Shown: positions 1 through 5,777, numbered from the stretch's first letter. The stretch: 8,173 nucleotides of DNA from Acidobacteriota bacterium (GCA_024640445.1 JAHEEZ010000165.1:1-8173), one strand, 5' to 3'. Translations and numbers: made by a program. Notes: generated by a model from the letters alone, not told the origin.

Positions 1-212
1 TGTGTAGCGGCAGAATCTGCAGGGTCCCCCAGGACGGGGGATTCCATAAAGCTGTCGGCAGCGCCGTACGACGAGATCAGCGAATCGACCTCGTCACGCA
101 GCTCGGGGTCGCCTTTGCATTGATCGTTTAGGAATATGCGGCGCTCAGCGGTAGGCTTCCGCAGCGCAGAATTGAAGATCTCTTTGACCCGCGACCATTC
201 CCTCTCTTCCAT
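1..212 (-). CDS. N-terminus of a Hanks-type serine/threonine protein kinase (STK1), cut by the window edge
   Basis: Only the first 70 codons are present; the gene runs off the left edge before the kinase domain. The visible part has Trp6, a VKEIF motif, a C..D.EL..EV.SLISSY motif and an SFMESP motif. It aligns without gaps to the N-terminus of the complete kinase at 2842-5556 (about 27 of the first 60 residues identical). This helical extension typically precedes the kinase domain in acidobacterial and planctomycete STKs encoded beside ECF sigma factors. The start at 212 is chosen because an in-frame stop lies four codons upstream and because it aligns with the other kinase start. A modest GGTGA lies 6 nt before it. 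ECF1 lies 314 bp upstream on the same strand, so this is the likely cognate kinase of ECF1. That the rest encodes a kinase is inferred from the extension and the context. Confidence 0.8.
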   Translation of the reverse strand, partial: MEEREWSRVKEIFNSALRKPTAERRIFLNDQCKGDPELRDEVDSLISSYGAADSFMESPVLGDPADSAAT

Positions 213-526
213 GGTTTGTCACCATGAGATCCGAAAAATGACACTCTTAGATAACATCTTTCGGAAATCACTTGTCCAAAAGTATGTAAAGCGGGGGTCA
301 CTTGGCGATAAGCTGGGCTAGCTGATCTGTTGTGCTAAGTGGAGAGATTGTTTGCTAGTTAATCAACCTACCACCTCCTATCCGGAATTTGCAAGAAAAA
401 AATCGCGGCGTGGTTTTGTGTTCGGCTTTTGGGGCAATTGTCACCGGCGCTATTTTTAAATTTAATCGTCAGATGCTGGATGGGGTTGCGGCGCTTCTGG
501 AGTGCAGTTCGGTGGGTACGGAAAAG
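213..526 (-). other. ECF1-STK1 intergenic leader, no gene seen
   Basis: This 314-bp gap between ECF1 and STK1 is much longer than the 120-bp gap in the second module, and I see no convincing ORF in it. Read on the minus strand it holds a T7 tract (about 397-403) without a strong preceding stem, and a near-perfect Shine-Dalgarno sequence TAGGAGGTGG (380 to 371). That site is followed only by a four-codon TTG-ATT-AAC-TAG mini-ORF (366 to 355). A weak promoter-like pair, TTGGAC then 17 bp then TGTTAT, lies roughly 40 to 70 nt before STK1. An inverted repeat TCCGAAA/TTTCGGA (230-236 and 259-265) surrounds the same area. STK1 may have its own promoter here or be read through from ECF1. Confidence 0.4.
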
Positions 527-1090
527 TTACCTGGTCAGTTCGCGGTGCAGCCAAGCTTTGGCGAGGTTCCAGTCATTGGCGGCAGTAGACCGTGAGATCT
601 TTAGCGCTTCCGCGGTCTCTTCAAGGGTCAAACCGCTGAAATATCTCAGTTCAACAACGCTGACTTGCCTGGGATCGATCTTTGCCAACCGTTGGAGCGC
701 TTCATCAAGGGCGACGAGGTCCGGATTTCGTTCATCTTGCGGGAGTTTGATCTCTTCGTTAAGCGGGAGCGTGTCGAAGGGCCCTCCACGTTTGCTTCTG
801 CGCTTCGCGCGGGCGTGATCGACCAGTATCTGCCTCATCAGTTTCGCGGATATAGCGAAGAAGTGAAGTCTGTCCTTCCAGTCGATGTCAGGACAGCCTG
901 TGAGCTTCAGGTACGTTTCGTGTATCAGCGCGGTTGTTTGAAGCGTGTGGCCCGGACGCTCGCGGTGGAGATACCTGGAGGCTTGTCTGTGAAGTTCGTC
1001 ATAAACGACCGGCATCAACTCATCCAACGCGTCGTGGTTGCCGTTGCTCCATTCACGAAGCATACGTGTAATTTCATGAGCCTCGCCCAT
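527..1090 (-). CDS. ECF-type RNA polymerase sigma factor (ECF1), STK-associated class
   Basis: A 187-residue sigma factor of the Sigma70_ECF/TIGR02999 type, directing RNA polymerase to alternative promoters. Region 2 spans about residues 5-105, with YDELHRQASRYL, the HTLQTTALIHE segment (48-58) and the HFFAISAKLMR..LVDHAR stretch of region 2.4. Region 4 (about 128-185) contains RQVSVVELRYFSGL and a helix-turn-helix ending in ANDWNLAKAWLHREL. The start at 1090 is preferred over a GTG at 1114. It has GGAGA 6 nt upstream and gives exactly the same length and N-terminus as ECF2 (MxxxxEIT), with about 116 of 187 identical residues and no gaps. No anti-sigma factor is visible; the neighbouring partial kinase is the likely regulator. 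The canonical acidic DAED of region 2.2 is replaced by QTTA, so activation by phosphorylation is plausible. The target promoters are unknown. Confidence 0.93.
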   Translation of the reverse strand: MGEAHEITRMLREWSNGNHDALDELMPVVYDELHRQASRYLHRERPGHTLQTTALIHETYLKLTGCPDIDWKDRLHFFAISAKLMRQILVDHARAKRRSKRGGPFDTLPLNEEIKLPQDERNPDLVALDEALQRLAKIDPRQVSVVELRYFSGLTLEETAEALKISRSTAANDWNLAKAWLHRELTR

Positions 1091-1096
1091 ACGAAT

Positions 1097-1101
1097 TCTC
1101 C
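1097..1101 (-). promoter_or_regulatory. Ribosome binding site deciding the ECF1 start
   Basis: GGAGA on the minus strand lies 6 nt before the ATG at 1090. It supports that ATG over the GTG eight codons upstream. Confidence 0.65.
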
Positions 1102-1128
1102 GATAACTAATCACCTCATTTTATAGGC

Positions 1129-1157
1129 AGAATACGACGGTTCGACCGAGGGGTCAA
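1129..1157 (-). promoter_or_regulatory. Candidate sigma70-like promoter of ECF1
   Basis: On the minus strand TTGACC (1157-1152) and TATTCT (1134-1129) are separated by exactly 17 bp, which would start transcription near 1122 and leave a leader of about 30 nt before ECF1. An inverted repeat GACCGA (1144-1149) / TCGGTC (1163-1168) brackets the -35 hexamer and could be an operator. A GAAC box (1143-1140) lies inside the spacer and could instead be an ECF-type -35 element, so which sigma factor reads this region is open. Confidence 0.45.
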
Positions 1158-1199
1158 TGATATCGGTCAGGGAAAAGACAAGAAAGATCGGATGGTTTT

Positions 1200-1259
1200 T
1201 GATCGAACGGCGCATTGATAGATGAGAGAGGAATCATTCACTGGAAAGAATTCATTACT
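1200..1259 (+). promoter_or_regulatory. Presumed promoter/leader of the exported-protein gene
   Basis: I find no convincing sigma70 promoter between ECF1 and this gene. The stretch holds GATCGAACGG (1201-1210), whose GAAC core resembles boxes upstream of ECF1 and ECF2 and could be an ECF-type -35 element. It also holds an imperfect 12-bp direct repeat (GAATCATTCACT at 1231-1242, GAATTCATTACT at 1248-1259, 10 of 12 identical, 17-bp period). Both assignments are weak. Confidence 0.25.
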
Positions 1260-1262
1260 ATC

Positions 1263-1277
1263 GATGAGGAGGTCATC
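1263..1277 (+). promoter_or_regulatory. Shine-Dalgarno site in a hairpin loop before the exported-protein gene
   Basis: GAGGAGG (1266-1272) is a strong ribosome site 5 nt before the ATG. The bases GATGA (1263-1267) and TCATC (1273-1277) are perfectly complementary. They could form a 5-bp stem with GGAGG as the loop, placing the SD core on a hairpin immediately before the start codon. Confidence 0.7.
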
Positions 1278-1715
1278 ATGAGAAAGAAAACTCTATTAGG
1301 TTCTATGTTTCTAGCGCTTGCAATGCTTCTTATGGTCGTACCGGCCTGGGCGCAGAGCATCAATTCATACCGCGCACACGTTCCGTTCGATTTCGTCGTC
1401 GGAAAGCAAACCTTCGAGGCAGGCGACTACTTGATCAGGTTTGAACACCAAAACGCGCTCGCAACGATCTTCACACTTAGCACTGAAGAAGGACGCGAGC
1501 TGCAGGCCGCCGCCGTTATGAAGAATGGGAAGACGTCAAGTTCAGAAAGAACGATCTTGGTCTTCAACCGTTACGGAGATGACTACGTTCTGAGACAGAT
1601 CAGTTCCCCGAGTTTCGGGTTTTGGGCACCCAGGGTGGATACCGCAACCTGGATCACGGTCACTAAGAATCTGGGGAAGAAACCGGAAACCGTTACTGTT
1701 GCTCTGAACAGGTGA
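1278..1715 (+). CDS. Small exported protein of unknown function
   Basis: A 145-residue protein with a clear signal peptide: MRKK positive end, a hydrophobic core at residues 6-21, and a probable signal peptidase I site after Ala-Trp-Ala25. The mature part of about 120 residues begins QSINSYRAHVPFDFVVG and has alternating hydrophobic patterns (FEAGDYLIRF, RTILVFNRYGDDYVLRQI, TWITVTKN) that suggest a beta-sandwich. I know the pattern 'VPFDFxVG..xF.AGxY' as a family frequent and often multicopy in Acidobacteriota, but it has no function I can name. It has no cysteines and no lipobox. The ATG at 1278 is chosen over an in-frame TTG at 1215 because GAGGAGG lies 5 nt upstream and the signal peptide starts exactly there. 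It sits between two ECF/kinase modules, transcribed away from ECF1 and towards ECF2, so it could be a target or input of them (inference). Confidence 0.88.
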   Translation: MRKKTLLGSMFLALAMLLMVVPAWAQSINSYRAHVPFDFVVGKQTFEAGDYLIRFEHQNALATIFTLSTEEGRELQAAAVMKNGKTSSSERTILVFNRYGDDYVLRQISSPSFGFWAPRVDTATWITVTKNLGKKPETVTVALNR

Positions 1716-1762
1716 ACAATGTTAGTAGAGCAAGGGGGGTAATGCTAAGTGGGCTAGCAGAC

Positions 1763-1791
1763 TCCGGGGATCGCTTTTTGCGATCTCCGGA
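1763..1791 (+). terminator. Strong hairpin after the exported-protein gene
   Basis: TCCGGGGATCGC and GCGATCTCCGGA form a 12-bp stem with one G-U pair around a TTTTT loop, 47 nt after the stop codon. There is no T-tract behind it, so it may be a 3'-end stabiliser or attenuator rather than a classical intrinsic terminator. Confidence 0.55.
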
Positions 1792-1879
1792 ATCTCTCAA
1801 TTAGGTATCCGAGGAAGCTTGTATTTCTCAGAACTCGCTACACTCCTAAGCAGGGCAGATCAAGAAGAGCGAGTTCTTG

Positions 1880-1905
1880 CGGCACCGCCGGAAATAGCGG
1901 TGCCG
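1880..1905 (+). terminator. Second hairpin in the exported protein-ECF2 gap
   Basis: CGGCACCGC and GCGGTGCCG form a perfect 9-bp GC-rich stem with an 8-nt loop, followed by TTTCC. It is terminator-like on the plus strand, although the T-run is short. Together with the hairpin at 1763-1791 it suggests that the exported-protein transcript ends before ECF2. Confidence 0.45.
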
Positions 1906-2089
1906 TTTCCATTGTCAGCGGAGTTGAATGATCAACAGACAGCTAATGATCTCATTTGTCGTACGCCCCATTTAACCACTCTTTATCTATTCCTAATAAA
2001 GGGTCAACTTAAGCCTGAGACTCTGTAAATTGAATGCATCAACGTCGATTCCATTGCCGGACCTTCAACATTCGGTCTTGAAAATCAGA

Positions 2090-2119
2090 CTGTCGGAACG
2101 ACAGATTTCGGTATATGAT
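2090..2119 (+). promoter_or_regulatory. Palindrome and promoter-like region of ECF2
   Basis: CTGTCG-GAA-CGACAG (2090-2104) is a perfect 6+6 hyphenated palindrome and a candidate operator. It contains GGAAC (2095-2099), which resembles an ECF-type -35 element. A TATATGAT stretch (2112-2119) follows at about the distance of a -10 region, about 40 nt before the ECF2 start. Autoregulation is possible but is an inference. Confidence 0.35.
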
Positions 2120-2157
2120 GTGACGAACCATCCTGACTTTGAGGGGGAGTTGTCGAT

Positions 2158-2721
2158 ATGGACCGCCCACCCGAAATAACCGAGATGTTGCACCAATGGA
2201 GCAACGGAAATCAAAAGGCGTTGGAGGATCTGTTGCCGATCGTCTATGACGAACTGCACAAACAGGCCTCCCGATACCTCCGCCGCGAGCGCCGGAACCA
2301 TACTCTTCAGACAACCGCGCTGATCCACGAAGCCTACATAAGACTGGTTGAGCAAAAGAATGTGAACTGGGAAAGCCGGACGCATTTCTTTGCCATATCG
2401 GCCAAGTTGATGAGGCGCATTCTGGTTGATCATGCCCGTTCGAGGAACCGCCAAAAGAGAGGCGGCGATGTTCAGACAGTTCCTTTTGAAGAGACCACGA
2501 TGGTTGTCGATAAGGGCAAGACCGTTGATCTGTTACAACTGGACGAAGTATTGGACCGCTTGATGGAGCTTGATGAACGACAGGTTCGCGTCGTGGAACT
2601 AAGGTATTTCAGCGGTCTGAATATGGAAGAAACGGCTGCTGCCCTGAATGTTTCCCGTACGACCGTAGCGAACGACTGGAACATGGCAAAGGCCTGGCTT
2701 CACCGCGAATTGAAGAAGTAG
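2158..2721 (+). CDS. ECF-type RNA polymerase sigma factor (ECF2), STK-associated class
   Basis: A 187-residue paralogue of ECF1, of the Sigma70_ECF/TIGR02999 type. Region 2 (about 5-105) shows ITEMLHQWSNGN, YDELHKQASRYLRRER, HTLQTTALIHEAY (48-60) and HFFAISAKLMRRILVDHAR. Region 4 (about 128-185) shows RQVRVVELRYFSGLNMEETA and the DNA-binding helix of SRTTVANDWNMAKAWLHREL. The start ATG has GGGGGAG 8 nt upstream. As in ECF1, the acidic DAED that normally contacts the polymerase beta-prime clamp is replaced by QTTA (51-54). The kinase STK2 follows on the same strand after 120 bp, so the two are probably co-expressed and functionally paired. The ECF1/ECF2 divergence lies mainly at residues 61-70 and in the 103-122 linker between regions 2 and 4. 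No anti-sigma gene is present. Confidence 0.94.
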   Translation: MDRPPEITEMLHQWSNGNQKALEDLLPIVYDELHKQASRYLRRERRNHTLQTTALIHEAYIRLVEQKNVNWESRTHFFAISAKLMRRILVDHARSRNRQKRGGDVQTVPFEETTMVVDKGKTVDLLQLDEVLDRLMELDERQVRVVELRYFSGLNMEETAAALNVSRTTVANDWNMAKAWLHRELKK

Positions 2722-2841
2722 GAATTGTATTGCCGGGCAGTAAACGTCGCGTAAACAAGTGGATGGTCTATTCATCTTTGCGTCGAGAGGGAAATTGCAA
2801 TTGAAAAGTGTTTTGACGCTTCCTCTGACCTTGTGAAGAAG
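2722..2841 (+). promoter_or_regulatory. ECF2-STK2 spacer with direct repeats
   Basis: This 120-bp spacer contains GTAAAC twice (2740-2745 and 2751-2756), exactly 11 bp apart, plus a perfect palindrome AATTGCAATT (2793-2802). No terminator is visible between the two genes, so read-through from ECF2 is likely. The repeats could be a binding site or an additional promoter for STK2. Confidence 0.3.
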
Positions 2842-5556
2842 ATGGCTCAGGAAAACTGGCAACAAGTTAAAGAGATATTTGTTGAGGCCGTTAAGCAGCA
2901 GCCCGCGGCGCGACAGCGGTTTGTCGAGGAGCTATGCGAATGCGACCAGGAGATCAAGAAAGAGGTCCAATCACTCTTGTCTTCTTATGACAGTGCAAGC
3001 AGTTTCATGGAACATCCTGCGATCGCTGAGGTTGCGCAATTGTTTGAAGCAGGTGTCCCTCAGCTTTCGAGCGGCCAGGTATTCGGGCATTACGAGATCG
3101 TCAAGCAGATCGGAAAAGGAGGAATGGGAGAGGTCTACCTTGCTCTGGACAGGGTGCTTGATCGAAAGGTCGCGATCAAGATACTTGACGACAAGTTCAA
3201 TCATCATGAATCGAATCTAAAGAGGTTCATTCAGGAGGCAAAGGCCGCTTCCAGCCTGAATCATCCGAACATCCTTGTCATACATGAGATCGGGGAAGCG
3301 GATAATACGCGGTACATAGTCAGCGAGTATGTGGAAGGCAAGACCATGCGCGATCTTCTGAGAGGAAGATCTTTGAAAGTATCGGAGGCGCTGGATTTTG
3401 CGACCCAGATTGCCGGCGCCCTTGCCGCCGCACATGCGGCTCATCTCATACATCGGGATATCAAACCTGAAAACATCATGATCCGTCCGGACGGATTTGC
3501 GAAGGTCCTGGATTTTGGCCTCGCGAAACTCGTCGAACATGAGAGCAGACCACTTCCGGATGCGGAATCTGAAATTAAAGATCCGAATCAGACTGGCAGG
3601 GGAATGATCCTGGGGACTGTCAACTATATGTCGCCTGAGCAGGCGAAAGGCAGAAATGTCGATGAGAGAACCGACATTTTCAGTTTCGGCGTCTTACTTT
3701 TTGAACTAATAACCGGAACTCAGCCGTTTGCGGGCGGTTCAACCGATGAGACACTTTCCGCAATCCGCAAGTGCAAACCCCCGTCCCTTTCCTCGTATGT
3801 TTCGGATATGCCACCAGAATTAGAAAGGATCGTGAGCAGGACCCTCCGGAAGAACCGCGGGGAACGCTACCAACGAATCAGAGATGTACTGGTTGAGCTT
3901 CAGGAACTGAAACAGGAACTGGAGTTTGAGGCGAAACTTGACCTTTCAATTCAGCCAAATCTGAGGACGTCGGGGATCGAATTGTCGAGGACCACGGCTG
4001 TTGACGGCTCGGAATCGACCGGCGATCTCGCGTCAGACAGATATCGCTACATTTCAAGCTCGAACTTCATTTCTAAAGGAATAAAGCAACACAAACTGGT
4101 TTCGCTCTTCGGGTTCACAATGTTGGCTGTCGCGCTTCTTGGATTTGGTTATTTAGGATACTTTCCAGGGCAGGGCGGACAGATCGAATCTATCGCCGTG
4201 ATGCCTTTTACAAATGCCGGTTCGGATCAAGGGGCTGAGTACTTGTCTGAAGGGATGACAGAAACGCTGATCAGCAGTTTGTCACAGATTCCAAATCTTT
4301 CCGTCAAAGCGAGAAGCGCGGTCTTTCGATACAAGGGAAAGGAGGTCTCGCCACGAAAGATCGGACAAGAATTGGGTGTGCAGGCGGTCTTGCTGGGCCG
4401 TGTCTACCAACACGATGACGCGCTGCAGCTAAAGCTTGAACTGGTAGACACACGGACCCAAGACGTTGTTTGGAGCGAACAGTATGATCGCAAGCAGTCT
4501 GATCTGGTGGTCCTGCAGAGCGAGATCGCAAGAGATGTTTCAACAATACTCAAATCGCAACTTTCGAGTGCCGAGAAAGCGAGGGTGACGAACGCTGCGG
4601 CGGCCAATCCGGAAGCGTATCAAGCCTACCTAAGGGGCCGGTATTTCTGGAACCGACGAATTGGGGGGAACATGCGGAAAGCGATCGATCAGTTCAAAGT
4701 CGCGACGGACAATGACCCAAATTACGCGTTGGCCTGGGTGGGGCTCGCCGATTCCTACGCTCTGTCAAATGAATATATCGGAACCCCCAACACCGAATCT
4801 CTGCCGAAAGCTATCGAGTACGCGAGACGCGCGATCGCACTTGACGACCGTTTGGCGGAGCCGCACGCGACGCTCGGGTACGTCTATCGGCTCCAATGGA
4901 AATGGACCGATTCTGAAAGGGAGTTCAAGAAGGCTATAGATCTGAACCCGGATTACGCGACAACGTATCACTGGTATTCAGTACTCCTGAGAGATCTTGG
5001 GCGTTTTGACGAGGCCGCCTCGATCATCAAGCGCGGGCAGCAGGCCGACCCGCTCTCAAGCGTTATCGGCTTCAACCTTTCGAAGGTCTATGATCTGCAA
5101 GGCGACCATCAGGCGAGTATCGAGAATACGCGCAAAGTAATCGAACTCGATCCGACGATCCCAATTGCCTATTTGATCCTGGGCCGAACCCTTCTGGCTC
5201 AGGGGCATTACGCTGAAGCCGTCGCTAATATCGAAAAGGCCGTCGAGATGAGCAAGAGAGACCGCGCCCCCCTTGCCGACCTCGGCTACATCTATGCTGT
5301 GTTGGGAAGGCGCTCGGAAGCGATCGCGATAGCAAAAGAACTCGAGGAAAAGTACGCGAGGAAGGAAGCGAACGGGATCTATGCGTCTGTTGTGTATGCA
5401 GGGCTGGGGGACAGGGACAAGGCGTTTGAGTGGTTCCAGAAGGACATAGAAGCCAAAGGCGAGTATGGAAAGATCAGATGGGACTTCGGGTTCGAAAACC
5501 TCCGGGGCGACCCGCGTTACAAGGAACTTCTAAAGCGTATGGGTTTGTCGGAGTGA
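2842..5556 (+). CDS. Transmembrane Hanks-type Ser/Thr protein kinase with TolB-N-like domain and TPRs (STK2)
   Basis: A 904-residue membrane kinase predicted to phosphorylate Ser/Thr on partner proteins; ECF2 is the obvious candidate. Residues 1-75 form the helical extension shared with STK1. The kinase domain (about 83-350) has every key element: the glycine loop GKGGMGEVY (91-99), VAIK Lys113, alpha-C Glu132, HRD 204-206 with Lys208 and Asn211, DFG 224-226, SPE 264-266 and Asp278. It should be active and of the RD type. One membrane segment (about 418-441) follows a linker. Beyond it lies a TolB-N/FlgO-like alpha/beta domain (about 448-575), then TPR repeats (about 590-870) and a family-typical tail with LRGDPRYKELLKRMG. 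With the kinase in the cytoplasm, the TPR part would be periplasmic and could sense a ligand or protein. The ATG at 2842 is preferred over GTG 2833 because it aligns exactly with the STK1 start, although no good SD lies before it. Confidence 0.95.
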   Translation: MAQENWQQVKEIFVEAVKQQPAARQRFVEELCECDQEIKKEVQSLLSSYDSASSFMEHPAIAEVAQLFEAGVPQLSSGQVFGHYEIVKQIGKGGMGEVYLALDRVLDRKVAIKILDDKFNHHESNLKRFIQEAKAASSLNHPNILVIHEIGEADNTRYIVSEYVEGKTMRDLLRGRSLKVSEALDFATQIAGALAAAHAAHLIHRDIKPENIMIRPDGFAKVLDFGLAKLVEHESRPLPDAESEIKDPNQTGRGMILGTVNYMSPEQAKGRNVDERTDIFSFGVLLFELITGTQPFAGGSTDETLSAIRKCKPPSLSSYVSDMPPELERIVSRTLRKNRGERYQRIRDVLVELQELKQELEFEAKLDLSIQPNLRTSGIELSRTTAVDGSESTGDLASDRYRYISSSNFISKGIKQHKLVSLFGFTMLAVALLGFGYLGYFPGQGGQIESIAVMPFTNAGSDQGAEYLSEGMTETLISSLSQIPNLSVKARSAVFRYKGKEVSPRKIGQELGVQAVLLGRVYQHDDALQLKLELVDTRTQDVVWSEQYDRKQSDLVVLQSEIARDVSTILKSQLSSAEKARVTNAAAANPEAYQAYLRGRYFWNRRIGGNMRKAIDQFKVATDNDPNYALAWVGLADSYALSNEYIGTPNTESLPKAIEYARRAIALDDRLAEPHATLGYVYRLQWKWTDSEREFKKAIDLNPDYATTYHWYSVLLRDLGRFDEAASIIKRGQQADPLSSVIGFNLSKVYDLQGDHQASIENTRKVIELDPTIPIAYLILGRTLLAQGHYAEAVANIEKAVEMSKRDRAPLADLGYIYAVLGRRSEAIAIAKELEEKYARKEANGIYASVVYAGLGDRDKAFEWFQKDIEAKGEYGKIRWDFGFENLRGDPRYKELLKRMGLSE

Positions 5557-5565
5557 TCCGGATCA
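5554..5565. repeat. 12-bp perfect palindrome at the STK2 stop codon
   Basis: TGATCCGGATCA is fully self-complementary and includes the TGA stop of STK2. It may be chance or a protein site; it is too loop-less to be a terminator. Confidence 0.4.
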
Positions 5566-5580
5566 TCTGGAGGTTGAAGA

Positions 5581-5618
5581 GCGTGATAAGCGCAGATTGT
5601 CGCTGATTAGCGAGATTC
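5581..5618. repeat. Four degenerate 10-bp-phased repeats
   Basis: Successive decamers GCGTGATAAG, CGCAGATTGT, CGCTGATTAG and CGAGATTC.. follow a CGCnGATT consensus in exact 10-bp phase. Such phased GATT/CGC repeats recur between genes in many soil-bacterial genomes; their role is unknown. The rest of the 271-bp gap shows no gene. Confidence 0.45.
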
Positions 5619-5744
5619 GGCCAGCGGCCCTCCACTTTTACCCGGCACAGAACACGAAGAATCTTGCCTCTTAACCCGGTGTAGACCAACCGACAAGCCG
5701 TTGCACCACGGGTTTGCTAAGTACATATTTCCCAAAATTAATAG

Positions 5745-5777
5745 AAAAAGCGCCCCGCAAGAGGGGGCGCCTTTTTT
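5745..5777. terminator. Bidirectional intrinsic terminator between STK2 and the propeller gene
   Basis: GCGCCCC (5750-5756) pairs with GGGGCGC (5764-5770) around a 7-nt loop. T6 follows on the plus strand (5772-5777) and A5 precedes (5745-5749), which gives T5 on the minus strand. It can therefore end both convergent transcripts. Confidence 0.85.

Larger units (their letters stand above)
1716..2157 (+). other. 442-bp gap between the exported protein and ECF2
   Basis: The first half holds the two hairpins listed separately; the second half holds the ECF2 upstream region with a small palindrome. A 69-codon open frame from a TTG at 1819 runs through the second hairpin, has no ribosome site and resembles nothing, so I do not call it a gene. 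No RNA gene is recognised. Confidence 0.5.

Noticed and set aside
136..321. 61-codon plus-strand open frame overlapping the STK1 start
   Set aside because: It is antisense to the real kinase N-terminus and the leader; no supporting signals.
665..1126. 153-codon open frame antisense to ECF1, with a similar one (2065-2454) antisense to ECF2
   Set aside because: Their translated similarity is explained by the conserved sense-strand sigma coding; neither has a convincing ribosome site.
333..1758. TGCTAAGTGG and GGGCTAGC both occurring near 315-342 and 1743-1758
   Set aside because: Tens of 10-mer pairs are expected by chance in 8 kb, and the order differs at the two places.
1742..1804. 20-codon mini-ORF after a G6 run
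   Set aside because: The G-run is only 2 nt before the ATG, and the ORF lies over the 12-bp hairpin; a terminator or 3'-UTR is more likely.
1819..2028. 69-codon open frame in the gap before ECF2
   Set aside because: It has a TTG start without SD, runs through a stable hairpin, and its composition resembles no known protein.
5619..5740. Possible tRNA or small RNA in the convergent gap
   Set aside because: No cloverleaf, T-loop motif or CCA end could be found.
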